From: Microbacterium horticulturae
GTDB taxonomy: Bacteria; Actinomycetota; Actinomycetes; Actinomycetales; Microbacteriaceae
Length of the DNA: 64,000 nucleotides
Direction: 5' to 3'
NCBI RefSeq assembly: GCF_029094505.1
Contig: NZ_CP119108.1
Location: forward strand, 1,426,001-1,490,000
Made by a program: the position numbers and the translations under genes. This document shows positions 1 to 7,814 of the stretch, in pieces. The notes beneath the pieces were generated by a model that was not told where the DNA came from, did not search any database, and worked only from the letters and a program-made list of their open reading frames with translations. Positions within the stretch are counted from its first letter, which is position 1, and each line of letters begins with the position of its first letter.

Positions 1-264
1 CTTCGCCATGCCGACGGGTACGACGCCGAGGGCCAGCGGAACCTCGCCGTTGCCCCATGCCACCGTCGCGACCCGCTCGGGCTTGGACTCGATGGTCGTC
101 GTGCCGTAGACGTGGTCGATCGTGACGGGGAAGCCGTCGGAGGCCTCGGCCTGGTCAGCGTTGTCGGCGGGGGCTGCGGAGCCGCTTGCGCAGCCGGCAA
201 GGGCCAGCGAGGATGCAGCGACCACGGACAGGGCGGCCAGCGACAGGGCACGGCGGATGGGCAC
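1..264 (-). CDS. Iron-siderophore ABC transporter substrate-binding lipoprotein (partial, N-terminus)
   Basis: The first 88 residues are visible; the rest lies beyond the left edge. The GTG start at 262-264 follows a GGAG ribosome site about 8 nt upstream. Residues 1-25 form a lipoprotein signal peptide with lipobox LAGC, so the mature protein would be lipid-anchored outside the membrane. Residues about 50-88 (HVYGTTTIESKPERVATVAW, then ALGVVPVGM) match the start of the periplasmic-binding fold shared by FepB/FecB/FhuD-type ferric-siderophore receptors. It would deliver ferric chelates to a membrane ABC importer not in the window. A DtxR-type iron box at 293-311 supports iron-repressed expression. 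A cobalamin-binding relative is possible, but the operator favours iron. Confidence 0.82.
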   Translation of the reverse strand, partial: MPIRRALSLAALSVVAASSLALAGCASGSAAPADNADQAEASDGFPVTIDHVYGTTTIESKPERVATVAWGNGEVPLALGVVPVGMAK

Positions 265-292
265 GAGAGGGCTCCTTCACGGGGCGGTCAGG

Positions 293-311
293 GTTGGTAA
301 GGCTAGCCTAA
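293..311 (-). promoter_or_regulatory. DtxR/IdeR-type iron box
   Basis: Read on the minus strand the site is TTAGGCTAGCCTTACCAAC. It matches 14 of 19 positions of the DtxR/IdeR consensus TTAGGTTAGGCTAACCTAA and has a perfect palindromic core, AGGCTAGCCT, at 300-309. It lies about 30 bp before the start of the ferric-siderophore binding protein, where an Fe-loaded DtxR-family repressor would block transcription. Confidence 0.75.
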
Positions 312-330
312 CAGCCCCGAACTCCGTGTG

Positions 331-1002
331 TCAGGACGCCGGCTCGACCAACCCTGCGTCGTAGGCGAAGATGACGGCCTGCACGCGGTCGCGTGCTCCG
401 ATCTTGCCGAGCACCTTGCCGACGTGGGTCTTCACGGTCTGTTCGGCGATGAACAGTTCGGCCGCGATCTCACCGTTCGAGCGGCCCTGTCCGATCAGCT
501 GCAGCACTTCTCGCTCGCGCTCGGTGAGTGCGCCCAACAAGGGGCTTTCGCGTCCGGCTGCCGGCTTCTGCGCGGCGAAGCGCGAGATGAGCCGCCGCGT
601 CACCCGTGGCGAGAGAAGGGCGTCGCCGTCGGCGACGACGCGCACGGCGTTCACGAGCTCTTCGGGGAGAGCGTCCTTGAGCAGGAAGCCGCTGGCTCCG
701 GCCTGCAGCGCGTCATACACGTAGTCGTCGATGTCGAACGTCGTGAGCATGATGATGCGCGGCGTCTTCGCGGCGGGGCTGTCGGGGGAGAGGATGCGGC
801 GGGTCGCCGCGATCCCGTCGAGCTGCGGCATCCGCACGTCCATCAGGATCACGTCGGGCTGTACGCGCACGGCCATCGTGACGGCTTCGGCGCCGTTGGC
901 GGCCTGTCCGACGACGGTGATGCCGTCATGGGCGTCCAGGAGCGCCGCGAATCCCGCGCGGACGATGGGTTGATCGTCGGCGACGAGGACATCGATGCTC
1001 AC
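331..1002 (-). CDS. NarL/FixJ-family response regulator
   Basis: This 223-residue cytoplasmic response regulator starts at GTG and overlaps the kinase stop (GTGA, 999-1002). The receiver domain (about 1-120) has the acidic pair D9/D10, the phospho-acceptor D55 in ILMDVRMP, and the conserved Lys in FLLKD. A LuxR/GerE-type helix-turn-helix follows at about 155-215 (LTEREREVLQLIGQG ... TVKTHVGKVLGKIGARDR). It should be phosphorylated by the kinase encoded just upstream and bind DNA as a dimer. It is the last gene of a dedA-kinase-regulator unit. Target genes cannot be read from the sequence; the iron-siderophore gene on its far side has its own iron box and is probably independent. Confidence 0.93.
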   Translation of the reverse strand: MSIDVLVADDQPIVRAGFAALLDAHDGITVVGQAANGAEAVTMAVRVQPDVILMDVRMPQLDGIAATRRILSPDSPAAKTPRIIMLTTFDIDDYVYDALQAGASGFLLKDALPEELVNAVRVVADGDALLSPRVTRRLISRFAAQKPAAGRESPLLGALTEREREVLQLIGQGRSNGEIAAELFIAEQTVKTHVGKVLGKIGARDRVQAVIFAYDAGLVEPAS

Positions 1003-2216
1003 AGGGTGGCCTCCGAGGGGTCGGTCGGGGGCGCTGTCGGAAGATGCGCGACAACCGTCCAGCCGCCGTCCGCGTCGGCCCCCGCTTCCACGCTACCGCC
1101 GAGCAGCTGCGCGCGTTCGCCCATGCCGCGCAGGCCGTGCCCGCCACCCGGAGTGCCCGACGGGTGGTCGGACGGGGCATTGTGCACGCGCAGCGTCAGG
1201 TCGGCGGCATCCGTCGTCACGTACACCGAGATCGCGGCACCCGGAGCGTGGCGGACGGCGTTGCTGAGGGCTTCCTGCACTATGCGGTAGGCGGCGATCT
1301 GCGCGGCGGGTGCTATCTCGTCCGACACCGCCTGGACCAGGCCTACCTCCGCCCCCGCGCGCCGCGTCGTCTCGACGAGGGCGGGGATGTCGTCGATGCC
1401 GCGCTGCGGGGCCAGCTCGGCGGTCTGGTCCTCGGTGCGCAGCACGCCCAGGATGCGGCGCATCTCGGTCAGCGAGGTGCGCGCGGTCGCGGCGATGCCC
1501 TCGAACTCGGCGAGGGCCCGCTCGGGCAGGTCCGGGACGCGATAGCGGGCCGTGGAGGCCTGCACCTGGATGAGCGACATGCTGTGCGCCACGACGTCGT
1601 GCAGCTCGCGCGCGATGCGGGTGCGTTCCTCGACGAGCTCGCGTCGGGTCTGCTCCTGAGCGGTCAGCGCGCGCTGGCTGCTCAGTTCGTCGCCGAGGCG
1701 CAACCTGCCGGCCAGCAGAGCCGCTATCACGTACAGGCCGGCCACGATCGCGACCGTCGTGATGATGTCGTTGGCACTCGCGATGGACGGTTCGATGGCC
1801 GACGCGATCATGCCGGCGGCCACGCCGAACGCGATCAGGATCAGGCCGGTGCGCCATCCATGCAGGAAGGTGAGGGATGCCGTGCACACCGCGAACGCGA
1901 TGAGCATGGGCACCGACCACGGCCAGGGTGCTGTGACGGGCGTCACCCCGAGCGAGGCGAGGGGGAACAGGGCCGCGGATGCCGTGAACAGCACGATGGC
2001 CACCGTCGGGCGGCGTACACCGACGAGGGGAGCACCGACCGCGAAGAGTCCCAGAAGCATCGCTATCGCTGCGTTGGCGCCGTAGACGGCGACGTGCACG
2101 GGCACCAAGACCGGGTAGAGCGCCACTGCGGTGATGCCGAGTACCAGATAGGTGACGGCGCGGCCGCTGCGCAGACTGCGCGGTAGGGGCAGACCCGGAA
2201 TGCGCATGCGCTTCAT
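999..2216 (-). CDS. Sensor histidine kinase, HisKA_3 type
   Basis: The 405-residue membrane kinase begins at ATG 2214-2216, which overlaps the DedA stop codon (ATGA); a longer upstream reading is only low-complexity Arg/His shadow. About five or six hydrophobic segments fill residues 20-175. The dimerisation and phospho-acceptor region follows, with H206 in IARELHDVVAHS, the HisKA_3 signature of NarL-type partners. A HATPase domain closes the protein (N-box ALSNAVRHA; G-boxes GGGHGLRGMGER). It has no large extracellular sensor loop, so it resembles intramembrane-sensing actinobacterial kinases of the DesK/LiaS kind. Its partner is the overlapping response regulator, and co-translation with DedA suggests envelope monitoring, which is inference. 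Confidence 0.92.
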   Translation of the reverse strand: MKRMRIPGLPLPRSLRSGRAVTYLVLGITAVALYPVLVPVHVAVYGANAAIAMLLGLFAVGAPLVGVRRPTVAIVLFTASAALFPLASLGVTPVTAPWPWSVPMLIAFAVCTASLTFLHGWRTGLILIAFGVAAGMIASAIEPSIASANDIITTVAIVAGLYVIAALLAGRLRLGDELSSQRALTAQEQTRRELVEERTRIARELHDVVAHSMSLIQVQASTARYRVPDLPERALAEFEGIAATARTSLTEMRRILGVLRTEDQTAELAPQRGIDDIPALVETTRRAGAEVGLVQAVSDEIAPAAQIAAYRIVQEALSNAVRHAPGAAISVYVTTDAADLTLRVHNAPSDHPSGTPGGGHGLRGMGERAQLLGGSVEAGADADGGWTVVAHLPTAPPTDPSEATL

Positions 2217-2866
2217 CCTGCCACCTCGACCGGCTGTGCGGTCTCGCGTGCTGCGTCCTCGGCGGCCTCGCGGCGCCGGCGGCGCGCCGCGACGATGCGG
2301 TCGACGACGATGCCGGCGGCGACGGCCACCGCGACTCCGATGACGGTGGCCAGCAGCGGCTGCTCGCCGAGCCAGCTGCCCGCGAGAACGCCGATGGCAG
2401 CTCCATAGGCAGCCCACAGCACTGCCCCGATGATGCTCACGGGCAAGAAGCGGCGCCACGGGTAGCCGAGGGCGCCCGCGCTCATGTCGACCGCCACGCG
2501 CCCCACGGGCACGTACCGAGCGCCGATGATGAGGGCCGCGCCGCCGCGGGTGAGTGCACGACGGGCGCGGGTGAACGCGGCAGCGATGCGCGGCCGGCGC
2601 ATCCAGGCGAAGCGGGTGGTGCCGAGGGCCCGGCCGAGCGCGTACGCGAGGTTGTCACCCAGCACGGCGCCGGCGATTGCAGCCAGGCACAGGAGGGGAA
2701 CCACGGCGAGAGACCCGGATGCCGCGGCCGCTGCGGCGGCGGCGACGAGGACCGTCTCGCTCGGCACCGGCGGGAAGAGCGCGTCGACCGCGGCGACGAC
2801 GAACATCACGAGCAGCACCCAGGGGGATGCGGCCGCGGTCAGGATGAAGGCGTTGATCAGGTCCAC
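2213..2866 (-). CDS. DedA family (SNARE-associated/VTT) membrane protein
   Basis: A 217-residue polytopic membrane protein with the DedA/VTT core: AAASPWVLLVMFVVAAVDAL near the N-terminus, then FPPVPSE, and the conserved G-x-x-x-G-ARYVPVGR amphipathic segment around residues 120-140. The family transports undecaprenyl phosphate or other lipids across the membrane. The GTG at 2864-2866 fits the family N-terminus (VDLINAFILT). An in-frame ATG at 2900-2902 would add 12 residues, but it abuts a hairpin whose GGAGGG would sit directly on the ATG. The stop overlaps the kinase start, so expression is likely coupled. A long inverted repeat lies in the presumed 5' leader. Confidence 0.85.
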   Translation of the reverse strand: MDLINAFILTAAASPWVLLVMFVVAAVDALFPPVPSETVLVAAAAAAAASGSLAVVPLLCLAAIAGAVLGDNLAYALGRALGTTRFAWMRRPRIAAAFTRARRALTRGGAALIIGARYVPVGRVAVDMSAGALGYPWRRFLPVSIIGAVLWAAYGAAIGVLAGSWLGEQPLLATVIGVAVAVAAGIVVDRIVAARRRRREAAEDAARETAQPVEVAG

Positions 2867-2902
2867 TCCCGAACCATAGAAAGCGGGCGCCCGCGTCCAC
2901 AT

Positions 2903-2938
2903 CCCTCCGAGGTATCGTCCGCGTCATACCTCGGAGGG
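2903..2938. promoter_or_regulatory. 13-bp perfect inverted repeat in the dedA/ABC-F divergent region
   Basis: Arms 2903-2915 and 2926-2938 are perfect complements (CCCTCCGAGGTAT and its reverse complement) with a 10-nt loop. The element lies between divergent genes, 20 bp before the TATACT of the ABC-F gene and inside the presumed dedA leader. On the plus strand a GTCTTT run follows, resembling a terminator, but no plus-strand gene ends upstream. An operator or leader hairpin is therefore equally likely. Confidence 0.6.
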
Positions 2939-2957
2939 GTCTTTGCGCTGCGCGACC

Positions 2958-2963
2958 TATACT
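2958..2963 (+). promoter_or_regulatory. -10 box TATACT of the ABC-F gene
   Basis: TATACT differs by one base from the sigma-70 -10 consensus and is one of the most AT-rich spots in the region. No convincing -35 is visible at 16-18 bp. It would give a leader of about 50 nt before the GTG at 3021. Confidence 0.55.
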
Positions 2964-3020
2964 GGGGGGCTGGCCGTTCGGCCGCCTTCCCCTTTTTCTC
3001 CGAGTGAATGGATGTGACCT

Positions 3021-4619
3021 GTGCTTGCCGCGGTTGACCTTGAGATCCGCGTGGGTGCGCGCACCCTCATGTCGGATGTGTCGTTCCGCGTCGCCAGCGG
3101 CGACAAGATCGGCCTGGTCGGACGCAATGGCGCGGGCAAGACGACCCTCACCAGGGTGCTCGCCGGAGATCTGCTGCCCGCCGACGGCAAGGTCGACCGC
3201 TCCGGCGAACTCGGCTATCTGCCGCAGGACCCGCGGTCGGGCGACCCCGACATGCTGGCGCGCACACGCATCCTCGACGCGCGCGGCCTCGGCTCGCTGC
3301 AGCTGGGCATGCGCGAGGCGTCCGAGAACATGGCGTCGGACGACGTGGATGCCGCGGCCCGTGCGATGCGCAAGTACGCGAACCTCACCGAGCGGTTCGA
3401 GGCGCTCGGCGGCTACGCGGCCGAGGCGGAAGCGGCATCCATCGCCCACAACCTCTCTCTTCCCGACCGGATCCTCGATCAGCCGCTGCGCACGCTCTCG
3501 GGCGGTCAGCGTCGCCGCATCGAGCTGGCCCGCATCCTCTTCTCGGACGCCGAGACGATGATCCTCGACGAGCCGACGAACCACCTCGACGCCGACAGCG
3601 TCGTGTGGCTGCGCGAGTTCCTGAAGGGCTACCGGGGCGGTCTCATCGTCATCAGCCACGACGTGGAACTGGTCGGCGAGACGGTCAACCGGGTCTTCTA
3701 CCTGGACGCGAACCGCCAGGTCATCGACATCTACAACATGAACTGGCGCAACTACCAGCGCCAGCGCGTGGCCGATGAGGAGCGCCGCAAGAAGGAGCGC
3801 TCGAACGCCGAGAAGAAGGCGACCGCGCTGCAGCAGCAGGCCGCGAAGTTCGGTGCCAAGGCGACCAAGGCCGCTGCCGCGCACCAGATGATCGCGCGGG
3901 CCGAGAAGCTTCTCTCGGGGCTCGAAGAGGTGCGGGCGGTCGACCGTGTCGCGAAGCTGCGCTTTCCGAAGCCGGCGCCGTGCGGCAAGACGCCGCTCAT
4001 GGCGTCGGGCCTGTCGAAGTCGTATGGGTCGCTGGAGATCTTCACCGATGTGGACCTCGCCATCGACCGGGGCTCACGCGTCGTGGTGCTGGGCCTCAAC
4101 GGTGCCGGCAAGACGACGTTGCTGCGCATTCTCGCCGGTGTCGACGCGCCCGACACGGGTCAGGTCGAACCCGGTCACGGCCTGAAGATCGGGTACTACG
4201 CGCAGGAGCACGAGAACCTCGACGTGAGTCGCTCCGTGCTCGAGAACATGATGTCGGCAGCCCCCGACATCTCGGCGACCGAGGCGCGCAAGGTGCTGGG
4301 ATCGTTCCTGTTCACGGGCGACGACGTGCTCAAGCCCGCCGGGGTGCTCTCCGGCGGTGAGAAGACGCGGTTGTCGCTTGCCACGCTCGTCGTCTCGAGC
4401 GCCAATGTGCTGCTGCTGGACGAGCCGACGAACAACCTCGATCCGGCTTCGCGCGAGGAGATCCTCGGCGCGCTCGCGCACTACGAGGGATCGGTCGTGC
4501 TCGTGTCGCACGACGAGGGCGCCGTCCAGGCGTTGAACCCCGAGCGCGTGCTGATCCTGCCCGACGGCGTCGAAGACATCTGGGGTCGTGACTACGTCGA
4601 TCTCGTGACGCTCGCGTAG
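3021..4619 (+). CDS. ABC-F family ATPase (translation or antibiotic-resistance factor)
   Basis: A 532-residue soluble protein with two ABC ATPase domains and no membrane segment, the ABC-F layout. Domain 1 has Walker A GRNGAGKTTL, signature LSGGQRRRIELARIL and Walker B MILDEPTNHLDADS. The inter-domain linker (about 240-300) is rich in Lys/Ala/Gln and would reach toward the peptidyl transferase centre. Domain 2 has GLNGAGKTTL, LSGGEKTRLSLA and LLLDEPTNNLDP. Such proteins act on the ribosome. It differs from the EttA-type paralogue at 53994. The GTG start fits the family N-terminus AAVDLEIRVGARTL. Whether it is a housekeeping factor or protects against a drug cannot be told from sequence. Confidence 0.92.
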   Translation: MLAAVDLEIRVGARTLMSDVSFRVASGDKIGLVGRNGAGKTTLTRVLAGDLLPADGKVDRSGELGYLPQDPRSGDPDMLARTRILDARGLGSLQLGMREASENMASDDVDAAARAMRKYANLTERFEALGGYAAEAEAASIAHNLSLPDRILDQPLRTLSGGQRRRIELARILFSDAETMILDEPTNHLDADSVVWLREFLKGYRGGLIVISHDVELVGETVNRVFYLDANRQVIDIYNMNWRNYQRQRVADEERRKKERSNAEKKATALQQQAAKFGAKATKAAAAHQMIARAEKLLSGLEEVRAVDRVAKLRFPKPAPCGKTPLMASGLSKSYGSLEIFTDVDLAIDRGSRVVVLGLNGAGKTTLLRILAGVDAPDTGQVEPGHGLKIGYYAQEHENLDVSRSVLENMMSAAPDISATEARKVLGSFLFTGDDVLKPAGVLSGGEKTRLSLATLVVSSANVLLLDEPTNNLDPASREEILGALAHYEGSVVLVSHDEGAVQALNPERVLILPDGVEDIWGRDYVDLVTLA

Positions 4620-4640
4620 CGCGCAGAGCCGCCGTCGGGT

Positions 4641-5561
4641 CTAGCGCGGCGCGTTGTCGAGCAGTGCGTCCTCGTCGGCTGAGTCGCGGTCACGGCGCTT
4701 CTCGCGCTTCTCGCGGATGCGGCGCGCCGAGGTCTCGGCCTCGAGTGCGGCGGCCGCTGCGGGGTCGGTCTGCGCGAGTGCGGCGACGGCGGCGGCGTCT
4801 TCGGCCGCCTCGCGCCGTGCGCGCCGCTCGGAGCGGATCACATACCAGATGAAGATGAACCCCATCACGGCGAACATGATCCATTGGACGCCGTACGAGA
4901 GGTAGGGGCCGCTGTCTGCGGACGGGACCTCGAAAGGCTGCGGCATCACTGCGGGCGCCGGATCTTCGGAGACGAGCTGGCCGTACGCGCCCTGGTCGAG
5001 CGCGGCGCCGTCGGCTCCGCCGATCTTGTCGGCGATCAACGGCAGGTGGACCGAAGGCACCTGACCGTCCGGTGCGTCCGCACCAGACGAGGGGAGGTTC
5101 TGACCGGGGACGAGCCGGGTCACGACGGTGACGGTGCCGGTCGGTGCATCGGGGATCGTGTCGGGCGTGGGCTGGCGGTTTCCCGGCGGCTCCCAGCCGC
5201 GATCGACGAGGAAAACACGACCGTCGTCGAGACGCAACGGGACGATGATCTCGTAAGCGGCCGTGCCGTCGTGGACCGTGTTGCGCACGAGCAGCTGCTG
5301 ATCGGTGAGGTAGGTGCCGGTCATGCGCACCTGTCGCCACTTCAGATGCTCGGGCAGCGTCTGGCCGGGGGAGAGAAGCTCGTCCAGCGCGACCGGGGCG
5401 GTGTCGTAGTTCTCGGCGATGATCGCCAGCTGCTCGGTGCGGTCCGCGTTCTTGCTGAGCTGCCAGTGGGAGAGGAAGGCGCAGGCGATCGCGAAGACGA
5501 TGGCGACGCTGATGTACGCGGTCCAGCGCACCGCGGCAGGGGCCGACTGTCGGCGGCTCAT
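4641..5561 (-). CDS. SURF1-family cytochrome c oxidase assembly protein
   Basis: The 306-residue protein has the SURF1 layout: one membrane helix at about 13-33, a large extracytoplasmic domain with the family motifs HWQL, GTYL and FLVDRGW (about 30-215), and a second helix at about 222-242 preceded by LSYGVQWIMFA. The basic, Ala-rich tail (about 245-306) is cytoplasmic. SURF1 helps insert haem a into subunit I of the aa3 oxidase. It is the last gene of a three-gene unit with DUF3099 and a small Cys protein, joined by 4-bp overlaps, an arrangement common in actinobacteria. Confidence 0.92.
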   Translation of the reverse strand: MSRRQSAPAAVRWTAYISVAIVFAIACAFLSHWQLSKNADRTEQLAIIAENYDTAPVALDELLSPGQTLPEHLKWRQVRMTGTYLTDQQLLVRNTVHDGTAAYEIIVPLRLDDGRVFLVDRGWEPPGNRQPTPDTIPDAPTGTVTVVTRLVPGQNLPSSGADAPDGQVPSVHLPLIADKIGGADGAALDQGAYGQLVSEDPAPAVMPQPFEVPSADSGPYLSYGVQWIMFAVMGFIFIWYVIRSERRARREAAEDAAAVAALAQTDPAAAAALEAETSARRIREKREKRRDRDSADEDALLDNAPR

Positions 5562-5779
5562 CGGGACTCCTGGGTGTCGGGGGTCGGGGCGGTGAACGGT
5601 TCGACGGCCACGGGGAAAGCCCGGGCGGCGAGGTAATCACGCAGGTATGCGACGTGTTCGTCGCACGCGAGCCAGATCTTGCGGCGGTCGGCGGCATGGA
5701 TACGCGGATTACGCCACACCACCTGCTGGGTGGCGGGCTCGCGGCATCCCGCTCTCGAACAGGTCGGAGCGTCTGTCAC
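5558..5779 (-). CDS. Small Cys/His-containing protein, possible zinc binder
   Basis: A 73-residue soluble protein with C7-x4-C12 near the start and C40-x2-H43 (ACDEH) further on, a plausible four-ligand zinc site. The sequence between is basic (VVWRNPRIHAADRRK). It overlaps both neighbours by 4 bp (DUF3099 upstream, SURF1 downstream) and must be co-translated with them. Homologues in this position are sometimes labelled acetone carboxylase in databases, which the length does not support. Function unknown; a link to oxidase biogenesis is inferred from position only. Confidence 0.75.
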   Translation of the reverse strand: MTDAPTCSRAGCREPATQQVVWRNPRIHAADRRKIWLACDEHVAYLRDYLAARAFPVAVEPFTAPTPDTQESR

Positions 5780-6147
5780 GACGGATCCTCCGGCGCGTGG
5801 CCGGGATGCGGGGTCTCACGCGTCTCGCGGACCGTGATCACCTCGTCGTGCGCGTCGGAGGAAGGCGGTGCCGGGTGTGCCTCGAGTTCGCGCCCCGGCG
5901 GCACCGCATTGACCGTCTTGGCATCCTGGCCTGCGTTGGCCAGCACCACGGCGATGTATGGGAGGAAGATCGCACCGGCCCCGAACACCCAGGTCCACCA
6001 ACCCAGCGGCTGGACGAACACCATGAGCAGGAAGCACAAGACGCGCACGCCCATCATGATCAGGTAGCGCGCGGAGCGCGACGTCACCTCATCGCGTGGT
6101 GCTCGCGGCAGAGACGTGGCGGATTGGGTGTGGGCGGTGTTCTTCAC
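5776..6147 (-). CDS. DUF3099 membrane protein
   Basis: A 123-residue protein with two hydrophobic helices (about 28-46 and 51-69) carrying the DUF3099 signature RYLIMMGVRVLCFLLM followed by W-WVFGAGAIFLPYIAVVLANAG. The C-terminal 50 residues are polar and rich in Pro/Glu/Asp/His. DUF3099 proteins have no assigned role. The GTG start at 6145-6147 lies 9 nt downstream of a TAGGCT box (minus strand, 6157-6162). It leads a unit with the Cys protein and SURF1 and is divergent from fabG. Confidence 0.85.
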   Translation of the reverse strand: MKNTAHTQSATSLPRAPRDEVTSRSARYLIMMGVRVLCFLLMVFVQPLGWWTWVFGAGAIFLPYIAVVLANAGQDAKTVNAVPPGRELEAHPAPPSSDAHDEVITVRETRETPHPGHAPEDPS

Positions 6148-6188
6148 TGTCGTTCCAGCCTACGCCGGGTGGCTGTGCGCGTCGCCGC

Positions 6189-6194
6189 TAGGCT
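6189..6194 (+). promoter_or_regulatory. -10 box TAGGCT for fabG
   Basis: TAGGCT lies 37 bp before the fabG ATG and gives a short leader that carries a GGAGGT ribosome site at 6221-6226. A second TAGGCT on the other strand (6157-6162) serves the divergent DUF3099 gene. Confidence 0.5.
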
Positions 6195-6231
6195 GGATCG
6201 CGCATTCATTCGTCCACCCCGGAGGTCACCC

Positions 6232-6942
6232 ATGTCCGACGACCGTGTCGTCCTCGTCACCGGCGGAAACCGCGGCATCGGACGCGCCATCGCCGCCCGC
6301 TTCGTCGCCAACGGTGACAAGGTGGCCGTGACCGCGCGCAGCGGCGAAGGTCCGGAAGGCACGCTGACAGTGCGGGCGGATGTGACCGATGCCGCGTCCG
6401 TCGATGCGGCGTTCACTGAGGTCGAAGAGAAGCTCGGCCCCGTGACCGTCGTGGTCGCCAACGCCGGCATCACGAAAGACACGCTCCTGCTGCGCATGAC
6501 CGAGGACGATTTCGACAGCGTGGTGGACACGAACCTCGGCGGTACGTTCCGCGTCGTCAAGCGTGCATCGAAGGGGATGCTGAAAGCCCGGTGGGGGCGC
6601 GTCGTCCTCATCTCGTCGGTCGTCGGGCTGTACGGCTCGGCCGGTCAGATCAACTACGCGAGCTCGAAGGCCGGACTCGTCGGCTTCGCGCGCTCGCTGA
6701 CCCGCGAGCTCGGCGGCCGGGGCATCACCGCCAACGTCGTGGCGCCCGGGTTCATCGAGACCGAGATGACAGCAGAGCTGCCCGAGGAGAAGAAGGCCGA
6801 GTACAAGAAGGCGATCCCGGCTGGGCGCTACGCGTCGGCCGACGAGGTCGCCGGTGTCGTCGCGTGGCTCGCGTCGGATGACGCGGCCTACATCTCGGGT
6901 GCCGTCATCCCCGTCGATGGCGGACTCGGGATGGGGCACTAG
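6232..6942 (+). CDS. fabG: 3-oxoacyl-ACP reductase (short-chain dehydrogenase)
   Basis: The 236-residue SDR protein has the NADP-binding TGGNRGIG motif (10-17), NAG at about 77-79 and the catalytic S129, Y142 and K146 (SSVVGLYG; YASSK). The C-terminal PVDGGLGMGH is typical of FabG/MabA. It reduces 3-oxoacyl-ACP to 3-hydroxyacyl-ACP in type II fatty acid synthesis. The ATG at 6232 has a GGAGGT site 5 nt upstream; the much longer in-frame reading upstream is shadow sequence. It is monocistronic, and its last 4 bp overlap the stop of the convergent HAD gene. A related reductase of another acyl pathway cannot be excluded. Confidence 0.9.
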   Translation: MSDDRVVLVTGGNRGIGRAIAARFVANGDKVAVTARSGEGPEGTLTVRADVTDAASVDAAFTEVEEKLGPVTVVVANAGITKDTLLLRMTEDDFDSVVDTNLGGTFRVVKRASKGMLKARWGRVVLISSVVGLYGSAGQINYASSKAGLVGFARSLTRELGGRGITANVVAPGFIETEMTAELPEEKKAEYKKAIPAGRYASADEVAGVVAWLASDDAAYISGAVIPVDGGLGMGH

Positions 6943-7571
6943 AGGGCGTATGGCTCGAGGAACTCCTCGATCGCCTCGATCGTGGTCGCGTTGTCGGTGT
7001 GCAGATGGCCGCGGATGCCCACGGCGGCCGCGCCGTCGAGTGACACCCGGTGGTCATCGATGAACAGCACGTCGTCGGGTCGCGCGTTCATGAGTGAGAG
7101 CGCGGCGGCGTAAGCAGCGGCATTCGGCTTGGCCACTCCGATCTCGTGGCTGTAGAAGATCGGGTCGACGACCGACGACAGGTCGAAGCGGCGTTCCTCC
7201 TCTTCGCGCGCGCCGTCGGCGGAGTTCGAGAGGGCGGCCCGGCCGACGTGGGCCGGCAGTGACCGTGCGTAAGCGAGGAGCTCGCTGTTCGCGGAGCCAC
7301 AGTAGGCGTTCCAGAACTCGGTGCGCACGTCCGCGCGGATCGCGGCGTCGAAGCCAAGTGCGTCGCCGACGCGACGCCAGTACTCGGCCTCGCCGCCCTG
7401 CTCGATGTCGATGCGGGGGAGGTCAGCCGCGTCGATGCGCGCGCCGAAGGTCTCGGCATCGAGCCCGGCGCGCTCGCGCAGACGGGCCGAGAACCGTGGC
7501 TGCCAGTGGCCGTCGTCGGCGAGGGCGAACACGCCACCGATGTCGAACAGGATCCACGGCTTCGTCGTCAT
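6939..7571 (-). CDS. HAD-family hydrolase (DxGGV subgroup)
   Basis: The 210-residue HAD phosphatase-like protein has nucleophile D10 in ILFDIGGVF; the usual second Asp (D+2) is Gly12, as in the YihX/epoxide-hydrolase-N-terminal subgroup. Motif II is ALSNS, motif III the Lys in GVAKPNAAAY, and motif IV DVLFIDDHRVSLDGA. A helical cap lies at about 20-90. It probably acts on a small phosphorylated metabolite; the substrate is unknown. The ATG is preceded by TAGAGT with a 6-nt gap, so the mRNA is likely leaderless. Its 3' end overlaps fabG convergently by 4 bp. Confidence 0.88.
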   Translation of the reverse strand: MTTKPWILFDIGGVFALADDGHWQPRFSARLRERAGLDAETFGARIDAADLPRIDIEQGGEAEYWRRVGDALGFDAAIRADVRTEFWNAYCGSANSELLAYARSLPAHVGRAALSNSADGAREEEERRFDLSSVVDPIFYSHEIGVAKPNAAAYAAALSLMNARPDDVLFIDDHRVSLDGAAAVGIRGHLHTDNATTIEAIEEFLEPYAL

Positions 7572-7577
7572 CGGGCC

Positions 7578-7583
7578 ACTCTA
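7578..7583 (-). promoter_or_regulatory. -10 box TAGAGT, leaderless type (HAD hydrolase)
   Basis: TAGAGT on the minus strand is followed by 6 nt and then the ATG, so transcription is predicted to start on the A of the start codon. No Shine-Dalgarno sequence fits in the gap. Confidence 0.55.
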
Positions 7584-7814
7584 CGGCTCGCCCGGCCCGT
7601 CGGGATGGGTACGAGCGCTCGAGCTCGGACCCGAGTGTGCGCACGTTGTCGATGCCTGCCATGACCGTCTCAGTCGTTCATCGTTCAGAAGGGTGGCTGT
7701 GGCCCAGACCCCGCGTTCGGGCAGACACATCCGGGATGAGGCCTCCAGGGCCGCGCACCAATACCGAACAAGCCTTCGAGCGCCAAACCCCTAATTACAG
7801 TCTGATCTGGGATA

